Source of the DNA: JBDSKH01 sp035495435
GTDB taxonomy: Bacteria > Actinomycetota > Actinomycetes > Actinomycetales > Microbacteriaceae
Reading direction: 5' to 3'
Assembly: GCA_035495435.1 (NCBI GenBank)
Contig: DATJFV010000051.1
Span: forward strand, 17,934-81,933
Length of the DNA: 64,000 nt
In this document: piece by piece, positions 32,716 to 41,500 of the stretch
Position numbering within the stretch: position 1 is the first letter of the stretch
Layout of the letters: each line of letters starts with the position of its first letter
The notes under the pieces: model-generated
Database searches by the model: none
What the model was told of the DNA's origin: nothing
Seen by the model: the letters and a program-made list of their open reading frames with translations, nothing else
Position numbers and translations under genes: made by a program

Positions 32716-32772
32716 GTGGGCGCGGGTGCGGCTGCGCGGGTGCGGGTGCGCGGGTGCGGGTGCGCGGGTGCG
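32716..32772. repeat. GC-rich minisatellite downstream of the DUF222 gene
   Basis: Imperfect tandem units of GCGCGGGTGCGGGT fill the gap between the DUF222 stop and the mazG stop. It may form stable secondary structure at this convergent junction. Confidence 0.75.
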
Positions 32773-32773
32773 G

Positions 32774-33523
32774 CTACTCGGGGCGCTCGGCGGCTTCTGC
32801 CCGCTCGGCGGCTTCCACGTCACGCGCGAGGGTGCGCAGTGCGGCTCGCAGCGCGCGCTCCGCGTCGAGTCCGGCCGTGCGGGCACCGGCGACGATCGAG
32901 AGCAGTTGCCCACCCAGAGCGGCCTCGTCTGCGGGAACGGGTGCGGCATCCGGCGTCACGCCCACCTTCGCGGCACGCCCCAGCATCTTGTCGGCGAGAG
33001 CCAGGGCCGGCATCGCCTGCGGAATGCCCTCCAGCACACTCGTGCGGTGCGCCTTCTCGACCTGTTTGATCCGCTCCCACTGCGCCGCGACAGCATCGGG
33101 AGTGTCAGCCACCGTGTCACCGAAGATGTGCGGATGCCGGCCCACCATCTTGCGGGTCATGTGCTCGGCGACATCCTCCAGGATGAACGAGCCCGCCTCC
33201 GCCTCGATATCGGCGTGGAACAGCACCTGATAGAGCACATCGCCGAGCTCCTCGATCAGCTCCTCGCGCGTGCCCGACTCGATCGCCTCGACCAGCTCGA
33301 AAGTCTCCTCGACCAGGTACTGCACCAGCGAGGCGTGGGTCTGATCCCGGTCCCACGCGCACCCGCCCGGAGCACGCAGGCGCTCGAGCGTCGCGATCAG
33401 TTCGTCGAGACGGGGGTGGTGGGCCGCGGGGCCGGAGGCAGGGGGGTCGAAGGTGGCAGCGTCGGGGGTAGCCGGGTCGGGGGCAGCAGGGTCAGCGGCA
33501 GCCGGGTCGGGGGCAGCAGTCAC
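32774..33523 (-). CDS. mazG: MazG family nucleotide pyrophosphohydrolase
   Basis: 249 aa. It hydrolyses nucleoside triphosphates to monophosphates and pyrophosphate (house-cleaning). The metal-binding ExxE...ExxD pattern is seen in LVEETFELVEAIESGTREELIEELGDVLYQVLFHA split across two helices (about residues 70-105). The first 33 residues are Ala/Asp/Pro repeats (DPAAADPAAP) coded by a 30-bp duplication. It is shorter than two-domain MazG proteins. It overlaps the acyl-CoA dehydrogenase gene by 4 bases. Confidence 0.9.
   Translation of the reverse strand: MTAAPDPAAADPAAPDPATPDAATFDPPASGPAAHHPRLDELIATLERLRAPGGCAWDRDQTHASLVQYLVEETFELVEAIESGTREELIEELGDVLYQVLFHADIEAEAGSFILEDVAEHMTRKMVGRHPHIFGDTVADTPDAVAAQWERIKQVEKAHRTSVLEGIPQAMPALALADKMLGRAAKVGVTPDAAPVPADEAALGGQLLSIVAGARTAGLDAERALRAALRTLARDVEAAERAEAAERPE
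33468..33519. repeat. 30-bp duplication in the 5' end of mazG
   Basis: AGCCGGGTCGGGGGCAGCAG occurs twice, 30 bp apart (about 33470-33489 and 33500-33519). It is in frame and encodes Asp/Pro/Ala repeats. Confidence 0.75.
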
Positions 33524-34698
33524 CGGAACGCCGCCATGCCGGTGATCGCCTGACCGATCACCAGCGAGTGGATGTCGTCTGTGCCCTCGTAGGTGCGCAC
33601 CGACTCCAGGTTGGCCGCATGGCGCATCGGCGACAGATCCAGGGTCACCCCGTTACCGCCCAGCAGCGCACGCGCATCACGGGCGATCCGGATCGCCACC
33701 CGCGTGTTGTCGAGCTTGCCGACCGAGATCTGGTGCGGCTGCAACGCGCCGCTGTCCTTGAGACGACCCAGGTGCAGCGCCAGCAGGAAGCCCTTGCCGA
33801 TATCCACCGCCATGTCGGCCAGCTTCGCCTGCGTCAACTGGAACGACGCCAACGACCGCCCGAACGGCTCACGAGTCAACGCGTACTCGCGCGCCTCGCG
33901 ATAACTGTCGAGAGCAGCACCCATCACACCCCACGAGATCCCGTACCGCGCCTCGTTCAGGCACGAGAACGGACCCCGCAGACCCTCAGCACCCGGCAGC
34001 ATCGCCGCCGCCGGCACGCGCACATCGTCCAGCACGATGTCGCACTGGATGCTGGCCCGCATCGACAGCTTCGGGGCGATCGGCGTCGCGTGGAAACCGG
34101 CCGAGTGCGTCGGAACCACGAACCCGCGGATCCCGCTCGCCGCGCCCGCCGGATCGGTCTGCGCCCAGATCACCGCCACCTGCGCGATCGAGGCGAGCCC
34201 GATCCAGCGCTTCGCCCCCGAGATCACCCAGTCATCGCCATCACGCCGGGCAAACGTCGACATGGCGCCCGGATCCGATCCCGACGACGGCTCCGTCAGA
34301 CCGAAACAGCCGATCGCCTCCCCCGCCGCCATTCGCGGCAACCACTCCTGCTTCTGCTCCTCACTGCCGTGCTTGTGGATCGCGCTCATCGCCAGCGACC
34401 CCTGCACCGACACGAACGTGCGCAGACCCGAATCCCCCGCCTCCAGCTCGGCAGCGGCGATCCCGTACTCGACCGCACTGCGACCCGCGCACCCGTAGCC
34501 GGTCAAGTGCATGCCCAGCAGCCCCAGCTCAGCCAGACGCGGAACCAGGTCCACCGGGAACACCGCACGCTCGAACCAGTCAGCGATGTGCGGCCGCACC
34601 TCGGTATCGACGAACCCGCGCACCCGTGCACGCAGAGCCCGCTCCTCCTCGCTGAGAAGCGAATCGATGGCCAACAGGTCGTAGGGGTCCGCCGACAT
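33520..34698 (-). CDS. Acyl-CoA dehydrogenase, glutaryl-CoA dehydrogenase-like
   Basis: 392 aa. It is an FAD enzyme of the ACAD family. FAD/substrate blocks are FGLTEPSSGSDPGAM and the C-terminal catalytic Glu in ESVRTYEGTDDIHSLVIG (about residue 369), the position used by glutaryl-CoA dehydrogenase. The motif GCFGLTEP and the overall length favour glutaryl-CoA over short-chain enzymes. The divergent neighbour is a family III CoA-transferase, which supports a dicarboxylate (glutarate/lysine) route. ATG at 34698 is 7 bases after TAGCGT. Confidence 0.85.
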   Translation of the reverse strand: MSADPYDLLAIDSLLSEEERALRARVRGFVDTEVRPHIADWFERAVFPVDLVPRLAELGLLGMHLTGYGCAGRSAVEYGIAAAELEAGDSGLRTFVSVQGSLAMSAIHKHGSEEQKQEWLPRMAAGEAIGCFGLTEPSSGSDPGAMSTFARRDGDDWVISGAKRWIGLASIAQVAVIWAQTDPAGAASGIRGFVVPTHSAGFHATPIAPKLSMRASIQCDIVLDDVRVPAAAMLPGAEGLRGPFSCLNEARYGISWGVMGAALDSYREAREYALTREPFGRSLASFQLTQAKLADMAVDIGKGFLLALHLGRLKDSGALQPHQISVGKLDNTRVAIRIARDARALLGGNGVTLDLSPMRHAANLESVRTYEGTDDIHSLVIGQAITGMAAFR

Positions 34699-34705
34699 GC
34701 AGATC

Positions 34706-34715
34706 ACGCTACCTT
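34706..34715. promoter_or_regulatory. Overlapping divergent leaderless -10 elements
   Basis: Minus strand TAGCGT (34711-34706), seven bases, ATG at 34698. Plus strand TACCTT (34710-34715), six bases, ATG at 34722. The two hexamers share the TA at 34710-34711, and the whole gap is 23 bp. Confidence 0.7.
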
Positions 34716-34721
34716 CCGAGC

Positions 34722-35978
34722 ATGGCGCGAAACACTGGCGAATCCGAGAATGCCGCGGACGCGGGTGCCGCGACGAGGCTCGGGCGCGGCCCCCGACCGC
34801 TCGACGGGTACCTCATCGCCGACCTCAGCCGGGTGCTCGCCGGACCGACCGCCACCATGATGCTCGCCGACCTCGGCGCCCGCGTGATCAAGGTGGAACG
34901 CCCCGGACTCGGCGACGACACCCGCCAGTTCGGGCCACCATGGGCCGGCTCCTCGAGCGCCTACTTCGAAAGCGCCAACCGCACCAAGCAGTCCATCGCA
35001 CTCGACCTCGACGACCCCGCCGACCGAGAACTGGCGCACCAACTCACCGACCGCGCCGACATCGTCGTCGAGAACTACCGCACCGGGGCTCTGGCGCGGT
35101 TCGGGCTGGACTACCCGAGCGTGCGGCAACGCAATCCCCGGGTCATCTACGCCTCGATCACCGGGTTCGGCAGCGCAGCAGGCGCGGGCGAGCCGGGGTA
35201 CGACTTCCTGGTGCAGGCGGTGGGCGGGCTGATGAGCATCACCGGGCAACCCGACTCGCCCGCGGCAGGACACCCGGCCGGAGAGCCCACCAAGGTGGGC
35301 GTCGCGATCGTCGACCTCCTCGCCGCCAAAGACGTCGTGATGGCCATCCTCGCCGCCGCGCTGCACCGCGAACAGACCGGCACCGGACAGCACGTCGAGA
35401 TCGACCTGCTGTCGTCAGCACTCGCCGCACTCGCGAACCAGGGCTCGTCCTACCTCGCCACCGGACGCTCGCCGGGACGGCTCGGCAACCGGCACCCGTC
35501 GATCGCGCCCTACGAGACCGTGCGATGTCGTGACGGATACCTGGCGATCGCCGTCGCGAACGACCGGCAGTGGCGCGCCGTCGTCGCGATGGTGGCCGGG
35601 CTGACGTCCGAGAATGCGCGCGAGCTGGCGTCCGAACGCTTCGCCACCAACCCCGGCCGCGTCGAGCATCACGACCAGCTGATCGGCGCCCTCGAGCGGG
35701 TGTTCGCCACCGATGACACCGCCACCTGGATCGCGCGACTCCGCACCGCCGACGTGCCCGCCGGCCCGGTCAACGACATCGCTGCGGCGATCGAACTGGC
35801 ACGGCAGTACGGTCTCGACCCGGTGGCGGATGTCGGCGCCGCCAACCCGCCGCAGATCCGTCACCCGGTGCGCTACTCGGCCTTCAACCCCGTGCCCCCG
35901 GTCGCCCCGCCCGCCCTGGATCAGCACGGCGACCAGATCAGGGAGTGGCTGCGCCGGCCTCGGGATCGGGAGCGATAG
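34722..35978 (+). CDS. CaiB/BaiF family (family III) CoA-transferase
   Basis: 418 aa. Transfers CoA between carboxylic acids through an aspartyl intermediate; the catalytic Asp lies in EPGYDFLVQA (about residue 165). Other blocks: DLSRVLAGPTATMMLADLGARVIKVERPG, ENYRTGALARFGLDY and GQPD (after GGLMSIT). Divergent from the glutaryl-CoA dehydrogenase-like gene from a shared 23-bp promoter; succinyl-CoA:glutarate transfer (SUGCT-like) is the inferred reaction. Its 3' end overlaps the facing MFS gene by 41 bp. Confidence 0.88.
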   Translation: MARNTGESENAADAGAATRLGRGPRPLDGYLIADLSRVLAGPTATMMLADLGARVIKVERPGLGDDTRQFGPPWAGSSSAYFESANRTKQSIALDLDDPADRELAHQLTDRADIVVENYRTGALARFGLDYPSVRQRNPRVIYASITGFGSAAGAGEPGYDFLVQAVGGLMSITGQPDSPAAGHPAGEPTKVGVAIVDLLAAKDVVMAILAAALHREQTGTGQHVEIDLLSSALAALANQGSSYLATGRSPGRLGNRHPSIAPYETVRCRDGYLAIAVANDRQWRAVVAMVAGLTSENARELASERFATNPGRVEHHDQLIGALERVFATDDTATWIARLRTADVPAGPVNDIAAAIELARQYGLDPVADVGAANPPQIRHPVRYSAFNPVPPVAPPALDQHGDQIREWLRRPRDRER

Positions 35979-37392
35979 GCGCCGCGGACTCGGGCAGCGG
36001 CGTCCTCGGCATCGCGAAGGCAGCCACCGCCGCAAGCAACGCGGCGACCAGCACCGCCCAGAAGACGGCGCCTGTCGCGGCGACCACCGCATCCGGATTC
36101 TGATCAGCACCCGGGAAGCGCGCGATGATGGCGTTCGCGATCGCCCCCAGCACCGCCACCCCGATCGCGCTGCCGACGTTGCGGGCGAACAGGTTCGTGC
36201 CGGTGACGACACCGCGTTCGCGCCAGTCGACGCTCGCCTGCGCCGCCACCAGTGCGGGGCTGTTCACCAGACCCAGACCCAGACCCATCACGAAACAGAC
36301 CAGCGCCACGGTCACCACCGACGGCGCCGACGCCGTCAGCACGAACCCGACAGCCGCCAGCACCACCAGGGCCATGCCGATCAGCACCGTCGACCGGAAA
36401 CCGATACGCAGATAGATGCGCCCCGACACCGTGGCGGCGATCGGCCAGCCCAGCGTCAACGCCGCGAGCGCGAGGCCGGCGACAAGCGGCACCGCATCGA
36501 CCGAGCTCTCGAGATAGGTGGGGATGTAGGAGGTCAGCCCGATGAGGAGCGCGCCGATCGCGAGCGACAGCAGGGTGGTGGTCAGCAGCAGCGGTCGGGT
36601 GAACGGCCACGACGGCAGCACCGGTTCGGCGGCACGGCGCTCGACCAGAAGGAACACCGCGAAGATCGCCAGCCCCGCGGCGAAGATGGCGAAGCTGGTG
36701 ATCGACAGCCACTCCCAGGCCTGACCGCCCTCGAGCAGACCCAGGATGAGCAGCGTCAGCGACACCATCAGCAGGGCCGACCCGGCGAAGTCGATGCGAT
36801 GCGCGTGAGGCTCGACGCGCTCGTGGAAGTTGCGCACGATCAGCGCCCCCGCCACCACCACCAGGGGAATGTTGACGAAGAAGATCCAGGGCCACCCGGT
36901 GAACTGGGCGAACAACCCGCCGAGCGTGGGACCCACCACCGACGAGACCGCCCACACCCCCGCCATGTAGCCCTGCACCCGTGCCCGCTCAGCCACCGTG
37001 TAGATGTCCCCCGCGATCGTGATCGCCATCGGCCCGATCGCCCCGGCACCGAGACCCTGCACGGCGCGGAACGCGATCAGCGCCGCCATGTTCCACGCCA
37101 GACCGCACAGCACCGACCCGACCAGGAACACCGCCAGCCCGAACAGGATCACCGGCTTGCGCCCCAGCGTGTCGGCGAGCTTCGCGTACACCGGCACGGT
37201 CACCGCCTGCGCCAGCAGGTAGATCGAGAACAGCCACGGGAACTGCGAGAAGCCCCCCAGGTCGCGCACGATCGACGGGACGGCCGTGGCGAGGATGGTG
37301 GAATCGATCGCCACCACCCCGGTCGACACCATCAGGGCAAGGAGGATGGGGCCGCGCTCGGAGCGCAGGCCGACGGCGGTGGTGCTGGTCAC
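35938..37392 (-). CDS. MFS drug transporter (DHA2/EmrB-QacA type)
   Basis: 484 aa, about 14 membrane helices. Motif C-like antiporter signature in helix 5 (GVWAVSSVVGPTLGGLF), motif A YAKLADTLGRKPVILFG, and the DHA2 start STGVVAIDSTILATAVPSI. It is a proton-driven multidrug efflux pump by family; substrate unknown. GTG at 37392 begins 6 bases after a CAGTAT hexamer that overlaps the opposite-strand -10. The C-terminal 14 codons are antisense to the CoA-transferase end. Confidence 0.9.
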   Translation of the reverse strand: MTSTTAVGLRSERGPILLALMVSTGVVAIDSTILATAVPSIVRDLGGFSQFPWLFSIYLLAQAVTVPVYAKLADTLGRKPVILFGLAVFLVGSVLCGLAWNMAALIAFRAVQGLGAGAIGPMAITIAGDIYTVAERARVQGYMAGVWAVSSVVGPTLGGLFAQFTGWPWIFFVNIPLVVVAGALIVRNFHERVEPHAHRIDFAGSALLMVSLTLLILGLLEGGQAWEWLSITSFAIFAAGLAIFAVFLLVERRAAEPVLPSWPFTRPLLLTTTLLSLAIGALLIGLTSYIPTYLESSVDAVPLVAGLALAALTLGWPIAATVSGRIYLRIGFRSTVLIGMALVVLAAVGFVLTASAPSVVTVALVCFVMGLGLGLVNSPALVAAQASVDWRERGVVTGTNLFARNVGSAIGVAVLGAIANAIIARFPGADQNPDAVVAATGAVFWAVLVAALLAAVAAFAMPRTPLPESAAPIAPDPEAGAATP

Positions 37393-37397
37393 TCGTC

Positions 37398-37404
37398 GAT
37401 ACTG
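37398..37404. promoter_or_regulatory. Fully overlapping divergent -10 elements
   Basis: Minus CAGTAT (37404-37399), six bases, GTG at 37392; plus GATACT (37398-37403), seven bases, GTG at 37411. Both depart from TAnnnT at the first base, so they are weaker calls. Confidence 0.45.
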
Positions 37405-37410
37405 GAGCAT

Positions 37411-38199
37411 GTGACCCTCGCCCTGCTGGCATTGCTGCTCGTGACGATCGCCGTGCTGGTCTGGCGGGCCGTCACCCGTGACCGGCGCGACTACGCACGG
37501 TTCAAGCGGCTGCGGTCGACGACCCTGCGCCGGAAGGTCTTCGCGCGCTGGCTCATCGAGTCGTGGGTGGTGCTGGGCGGACTCGCGGCAGCTCTGCTGC
37601 TGGCGGCGTCGTCGCTGGTGCCGGAGGCGTTGCAGGATGTGCGCGGCTGGGAGGTGCTGGCACGAGTGCCGTGGGACAGCGAGGGCACCGCGTGGGTCCT
37701 CGCCGGCGTCTGCACCGCACTGCTGATCGGGATGGTGCTGCCGGTGCTGCTGCTGCGCGGCAAGCTGGAGGAGATCCCGGCCGTCGGCGACATCCGGGCG
37801 CTGCTGCCGCGCGAGCGCGGGGAACTCAAGTTCGGCGCGGGACTCGCGGTCACCGCCGGGATCGTCGAAGAGCTGATGTTCCGTCTGGCGCTGCCCGCGG
37901 TGCTGTTCGGTGTGCTGGGCAGCGGCATCCTGGCATTCCTGCTGGCCTGCGTGCTGTTCGGGCTGCTGCACATCTACCAGGGACCGGCCGGCATGGTGTT
38001 CGCGTTCGTGCTAGGGCTGGTGTTCACGGCGCTGTACCTGCTGAGCGGCACGATCCTGCTGCCGATCGCCGTGCACGCGCTCATCGACCTGCGGTCTCTG
38101 GTGCTGATCCCCGTCGCGCTCGGCGGCGCGTGGCAGGCGGGGCGTGCGGGTCAGACCAGCGCGACGGAGGCCGGGGCGGGGCGTAGCGTGGCGGGGTGA
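37411..38199 (+). CDS. CPBP family intramembrane glutamic endopeptidase
   Basis: 262 aa. A multi-pass membrane protein with the CPBP motifs in order: EELMFR (ExxxR, about residue 151), FGLLHIYQ (catalytic His, about residue 190) and HALIDL. Family members cleave membrane substrates (Rce1-like, bacteriocin immunity). Divergent from the MFS gene over 18 bp. Its TGA overlaps the VOC gene GTG (GTGA). Confidence 0.88.
   Translation: MTLALLALLLVTIAVLVWRAVTRDRRDYARFKRLRSTTLRRKVFARWLIESWVVLGGLAAALLLAASSLVPEALQDVRGWEVLARVPWDSEGTAWVLAGVCTALLIGMVLPVLLLRGKLEEIPAVGDIRALLPRERGELKFGAGLAVTAGIVEELMFRLALPAVLFGVLGSGILAFLLACVLFGLLHIYQGPAGMVFAFVLGLVFTALYLLSGTILLPIAVHALIDLRSLVLIPVALGGAWQAGRAGQTSATEAGAGRSVAG
38184..38189 (+). 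promoter_or_regulatory. Leaderless -10 element (TAGCGT) for the VOC gene
   Basis: TAGCGT, six bases (GGCGGG), then the GTG at 38196, inside the 3' end of the CPBP gene. Confidence 0.55.
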
Positions 38200-38543
38200 C
38201 TGCCGCCCTCGCCCGCATCATCGTCTCCGTCGCCTCGCTCGAGAAGGCCCTGCCGCTCTACGAACGCGTGCTCGACCTCAAACGCACCCGTGAATACCCC
38301 GGCATCGTGGGCCTAGCGCTGGCGCGCGGCATCGAGCTGATGCTGCACGAGCGCCCACCGACCACGGGGGATTTCGCCATCTCCCCCGCATTCCGGGTGG
38401 CGGATGTCGACGCCGCGACCCGCGCGGCCGTCGAGGCGGGCGCCGACGTCATCGATCCCCCCGCGGATCAGAGCTGGGGAGAGCGTCAGGCCGTGCTGCG
38501 CGACGTCGACGGGCACGTGATCTGCCTGGTCACACCGGTCTGA
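38196..38543 (+). CDS. VOC superfamily (glyoxalase/bleomycin resistance fold) protein
   Basis: 115 aa, one glyoxalase-fold unit with two beta-alpha-beta-beta-beta modules: ARIIVSVASLEKALPLYERVLDLK and SPAFRVADVDAATRAAVEAGADV, closing with LRDVDGHVICLVTPV where the DVDGH block is typical. Candidate metal ligands are the Glu of GIELMLHE and residues near the C-terminus. No substrate can be assigned. Translationally coupled to the CPBP gene but with its own possible leaderless promoter. Confidence 0.85.
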   Translation: MTAALARIIVSVASLEKALPLYERVLDLKRTREYPGIVGLALARGIELMLHERPPTTGDFAISPAFRVADVDAATRAAVEAGADVIDPPADQSWGERQAVLRDVDGHVICLVTPV

Positions 38544-38546
38544 CGA

Positions 38547-41500
38547 TCACGCCGTGGCGACGCTCGCCGGGAAGACCGCGTCGAGCAGACCCGCGACCCA
38601 CTCGATGAGCTCGGCATCGGAGACCTCCGCAGGCATCGGAACACTGATCGCCTTCTGCTGAGCGAACAGCCGCGCGCCGGGGTACATCCGCTGCAACCGC
38701 ACCTGAACGGAATCGGGAAGGTCGGCCGGCGCGACCCGCAGGTTGCCGCCCATCGCCACCACATCCGACAGCCCCGCTTTCTGGGCGCGCCGCCGCAGCC
38801 GCGACACGGCGACGAGGTTCTGCACCTGCACCGGCGGCTCGCCGTAACGGTCGGCGAGTTCGTCGGCGACGTTGTCGATCGCGTCGTCCGGGCCGGATGG
38901 CGCAGATGCGGTGGACAGCTTCTGGTACGCCTCCAGCCGCAGCCGCTCGCTCTCGACGTACTCCTCGGGGATGTGCGCATCGACCGGCAGTTCCAGCCGC
39001 AGCTCGGTCTGCCCCTCGGCCACGTCGCCGCGGAAGGCGCTGACCGCCTCGCCGATCATCCGCAGATAGAGGTCGAACCCGACCCCGGCGATGTGCCCCG
39101 ACTGCTCGCCGCCGAGCAGGTTGCCGGCGCCCCGGATCTCGAGATCCTTGAGGGCGATCTGCATGCCGCCGCCGAGTTCGTTGTTGGCCGCGATGGTCTC
39201 GAGCCGATCGGTCGCGGTCTCGCTGAGCGGCTTCTCGTCGTCGTAGAGGAAGTAGGCGTACGCCCGCTCACGACCGCGCCCCACCCGGCCACGGATCTGG
39301 TGCAGCTGACTCAGTCCGTACTTGTCGGCCCGGTCGATGATGAGCGTGTTGGCGTTGGCGATATCGATGCCGGTCTCGATGATCGTGGTGGTCACCAGCA
39401 CGTCGAACTTGCCCTCCCAGAAGTCGACGATCACCTGCTCGAGCACGCCCTCGCTGAGCTGTCCGTGCGCCACCGCGATCCGCGCCTCCGGCACCAGCTC
39501 AGCCAGTTGCGCCGCCACACGGTTGATCGACGACACCCGGTTGTGCACGTAGAACACCTGCCCCTCGCGCAGCAGTTCGCGGCGGATCGCCGCCGCCACC
39601 TGCTTGTCGGAGTACGGGCCGACGTAGGTCAGGATCGGGTGCCGGTCTTCCGGCGGGGTCGCGAGGGTCGACATCTCGCGGATACCGGTGACCGCCATCT
39701 CGAGGGTGCGCGGAATCGGGGTGGCCGACATGGCGAGGATGTCGACGTTGGTCTTCAGCTTCTTCAGCGCGTCCTTGTGCTCGACCCCGAAGCGCTGCTC
39801 CTCGTCGATGATGACCAGACCCAGGTCTTTGAAGGTCACGCCCTCGCTCAGCAGCCGGTGGGTGCCGATCACGACATCCACCTCGCCGCTGGCCAGCCCG
39901 GCGAGCGTCTCGCGGGCCTCCTTGTCGGTCTGGAACCGGCTGAGCGCGCGCAGATGCACAGGGAACCCGGCGAAACGCTCGCTGAAGGTCTCCATGTGCT
40001 GGCGCACCAGCAGGGTGGTGGGCACCAGCATCGCGACCTGCTTGCCGTCCTGCACCGCCTTGAACGCGGCGCGCACCGCCACCTCGGTCTTGCCGTACCC
40101 GACGTCGCCCGAGATGAGGCGGTCCATCGGGATCGGCCGCTCCATGTCGGCCTTCACCTCGTCGATCGTGACCAACTGGTCGGGGGTCTCGGCGAACGGG
40201 AACGCCTCCACGAGCTCGCGCTGCCACGGGGTGTCGGGTGAGAACGCGTAGCCGGGGCTGGCCATGCGCGCGCTGTAGAGCTTCACCAGTTCGACGGCGA
40301 TGTCGCGCACCGCCTTGCGCGCGCGCCCCTTCGCGGCCGCCCAGTCGGATCCGCCCATCTTGCTGAGCGCGGGACTCTCGCCGCCCACGTACCGAGTCAG
40401 CAGGTCCAGCTGATCGGTCGGGACGTAGAGCCGGTCACCGGCGTGGCCGCGCTTCGACGGCGCGTACTCGAGCACCAGGTACTCGCGCACCACCTTCGCC
40501 GCCGTGACCGTCGTGCCGAGCGGCCCGCGCGGGGTGCGGGTGCCGCTGGCGACCTCGCGCTGGACCAGTTCGACGAAGCGCCCGATGCCGTGGGTCTGGT
40601 GCACCACATAATCGCCGGGGCGCAGCTGAAGCGGGTCGACGACGTTCGTGCGGCGGCTGGCGAGGCGCTTCACCTGTCGGGAGTCGACACCGGCAGTGCG
40701 GCCGAAGAACTCGGCCTCGCTGATGACGGCGAGTTTGTCGGGCCCGAGCTGGAACCCCGCCTCGACCGCCCCCTGGGCGGTCTCGGCCACGACGCCGCGG
40801 TCGGCGAGCACCTCGGCGGCGCGCTCGACCAGCCCGGCACCGGTGGCCGCGACGGTGACGCTCCAGCCGTCGCGGGTGAGGTCGGCGATGTGCTCGACGG
40901 CGCCGTCGACCCGGCCGGTGAACCCCGGTACGGGGGTGGCATCGATCCGGATGACGTCGTCATCACCGGAGTCGAACGGGCTGAGCGTCCACCAGGCGCG
41001 GTCCCCCGCGCTGGCACGCAGGCCGCTGACGGTCAGGAAGTCGCCGCGCCCCAGATCGATCGGGCTCTGCGCGCCGGCCGTCGCGGCGTTCCAGGCGGCG
41101 TCGAGGAACTCGCGGTTGGTCTCGGCGAGGTTGACGGCACGGGTCGCGACCCGCTCCGGGGCGAGGATGGCGATGGCGGCGTCCTGCGGCAGGTACGACG
41201 TGAGCGGCACCAGGGTGTCGAGCAGTGCGGGGGCCAGCGACTCCATCCCCTCCACCGGGATGCCTTCGGCGATCTTGGCCAGCATGGTCGACAGGGTGGG
41301 GAACTCCGCGAGCATCTCGCGAGCCCGTTGGCGCACCGGCTCGGTGAGCAGCACCTCGCGGGCCGGAACCAGCTCGACCGTCTCGAGCGCCTCGGGCAGC
41401 GAGCGCTGGTCGGCGACCGCGAACGGACGCAGCTGTTCCAGCTCGTCGCCGAAGAAGTCGGCGCGCACCGGATGCACCGCGTCGGGAGAGAACACGTCGA

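Noticed and set aside
32716..32772. CRISPR-like repeat array
   Set aside because: Units are short, contiguous and degenerate with no spacers; it is a GC minisatellite.
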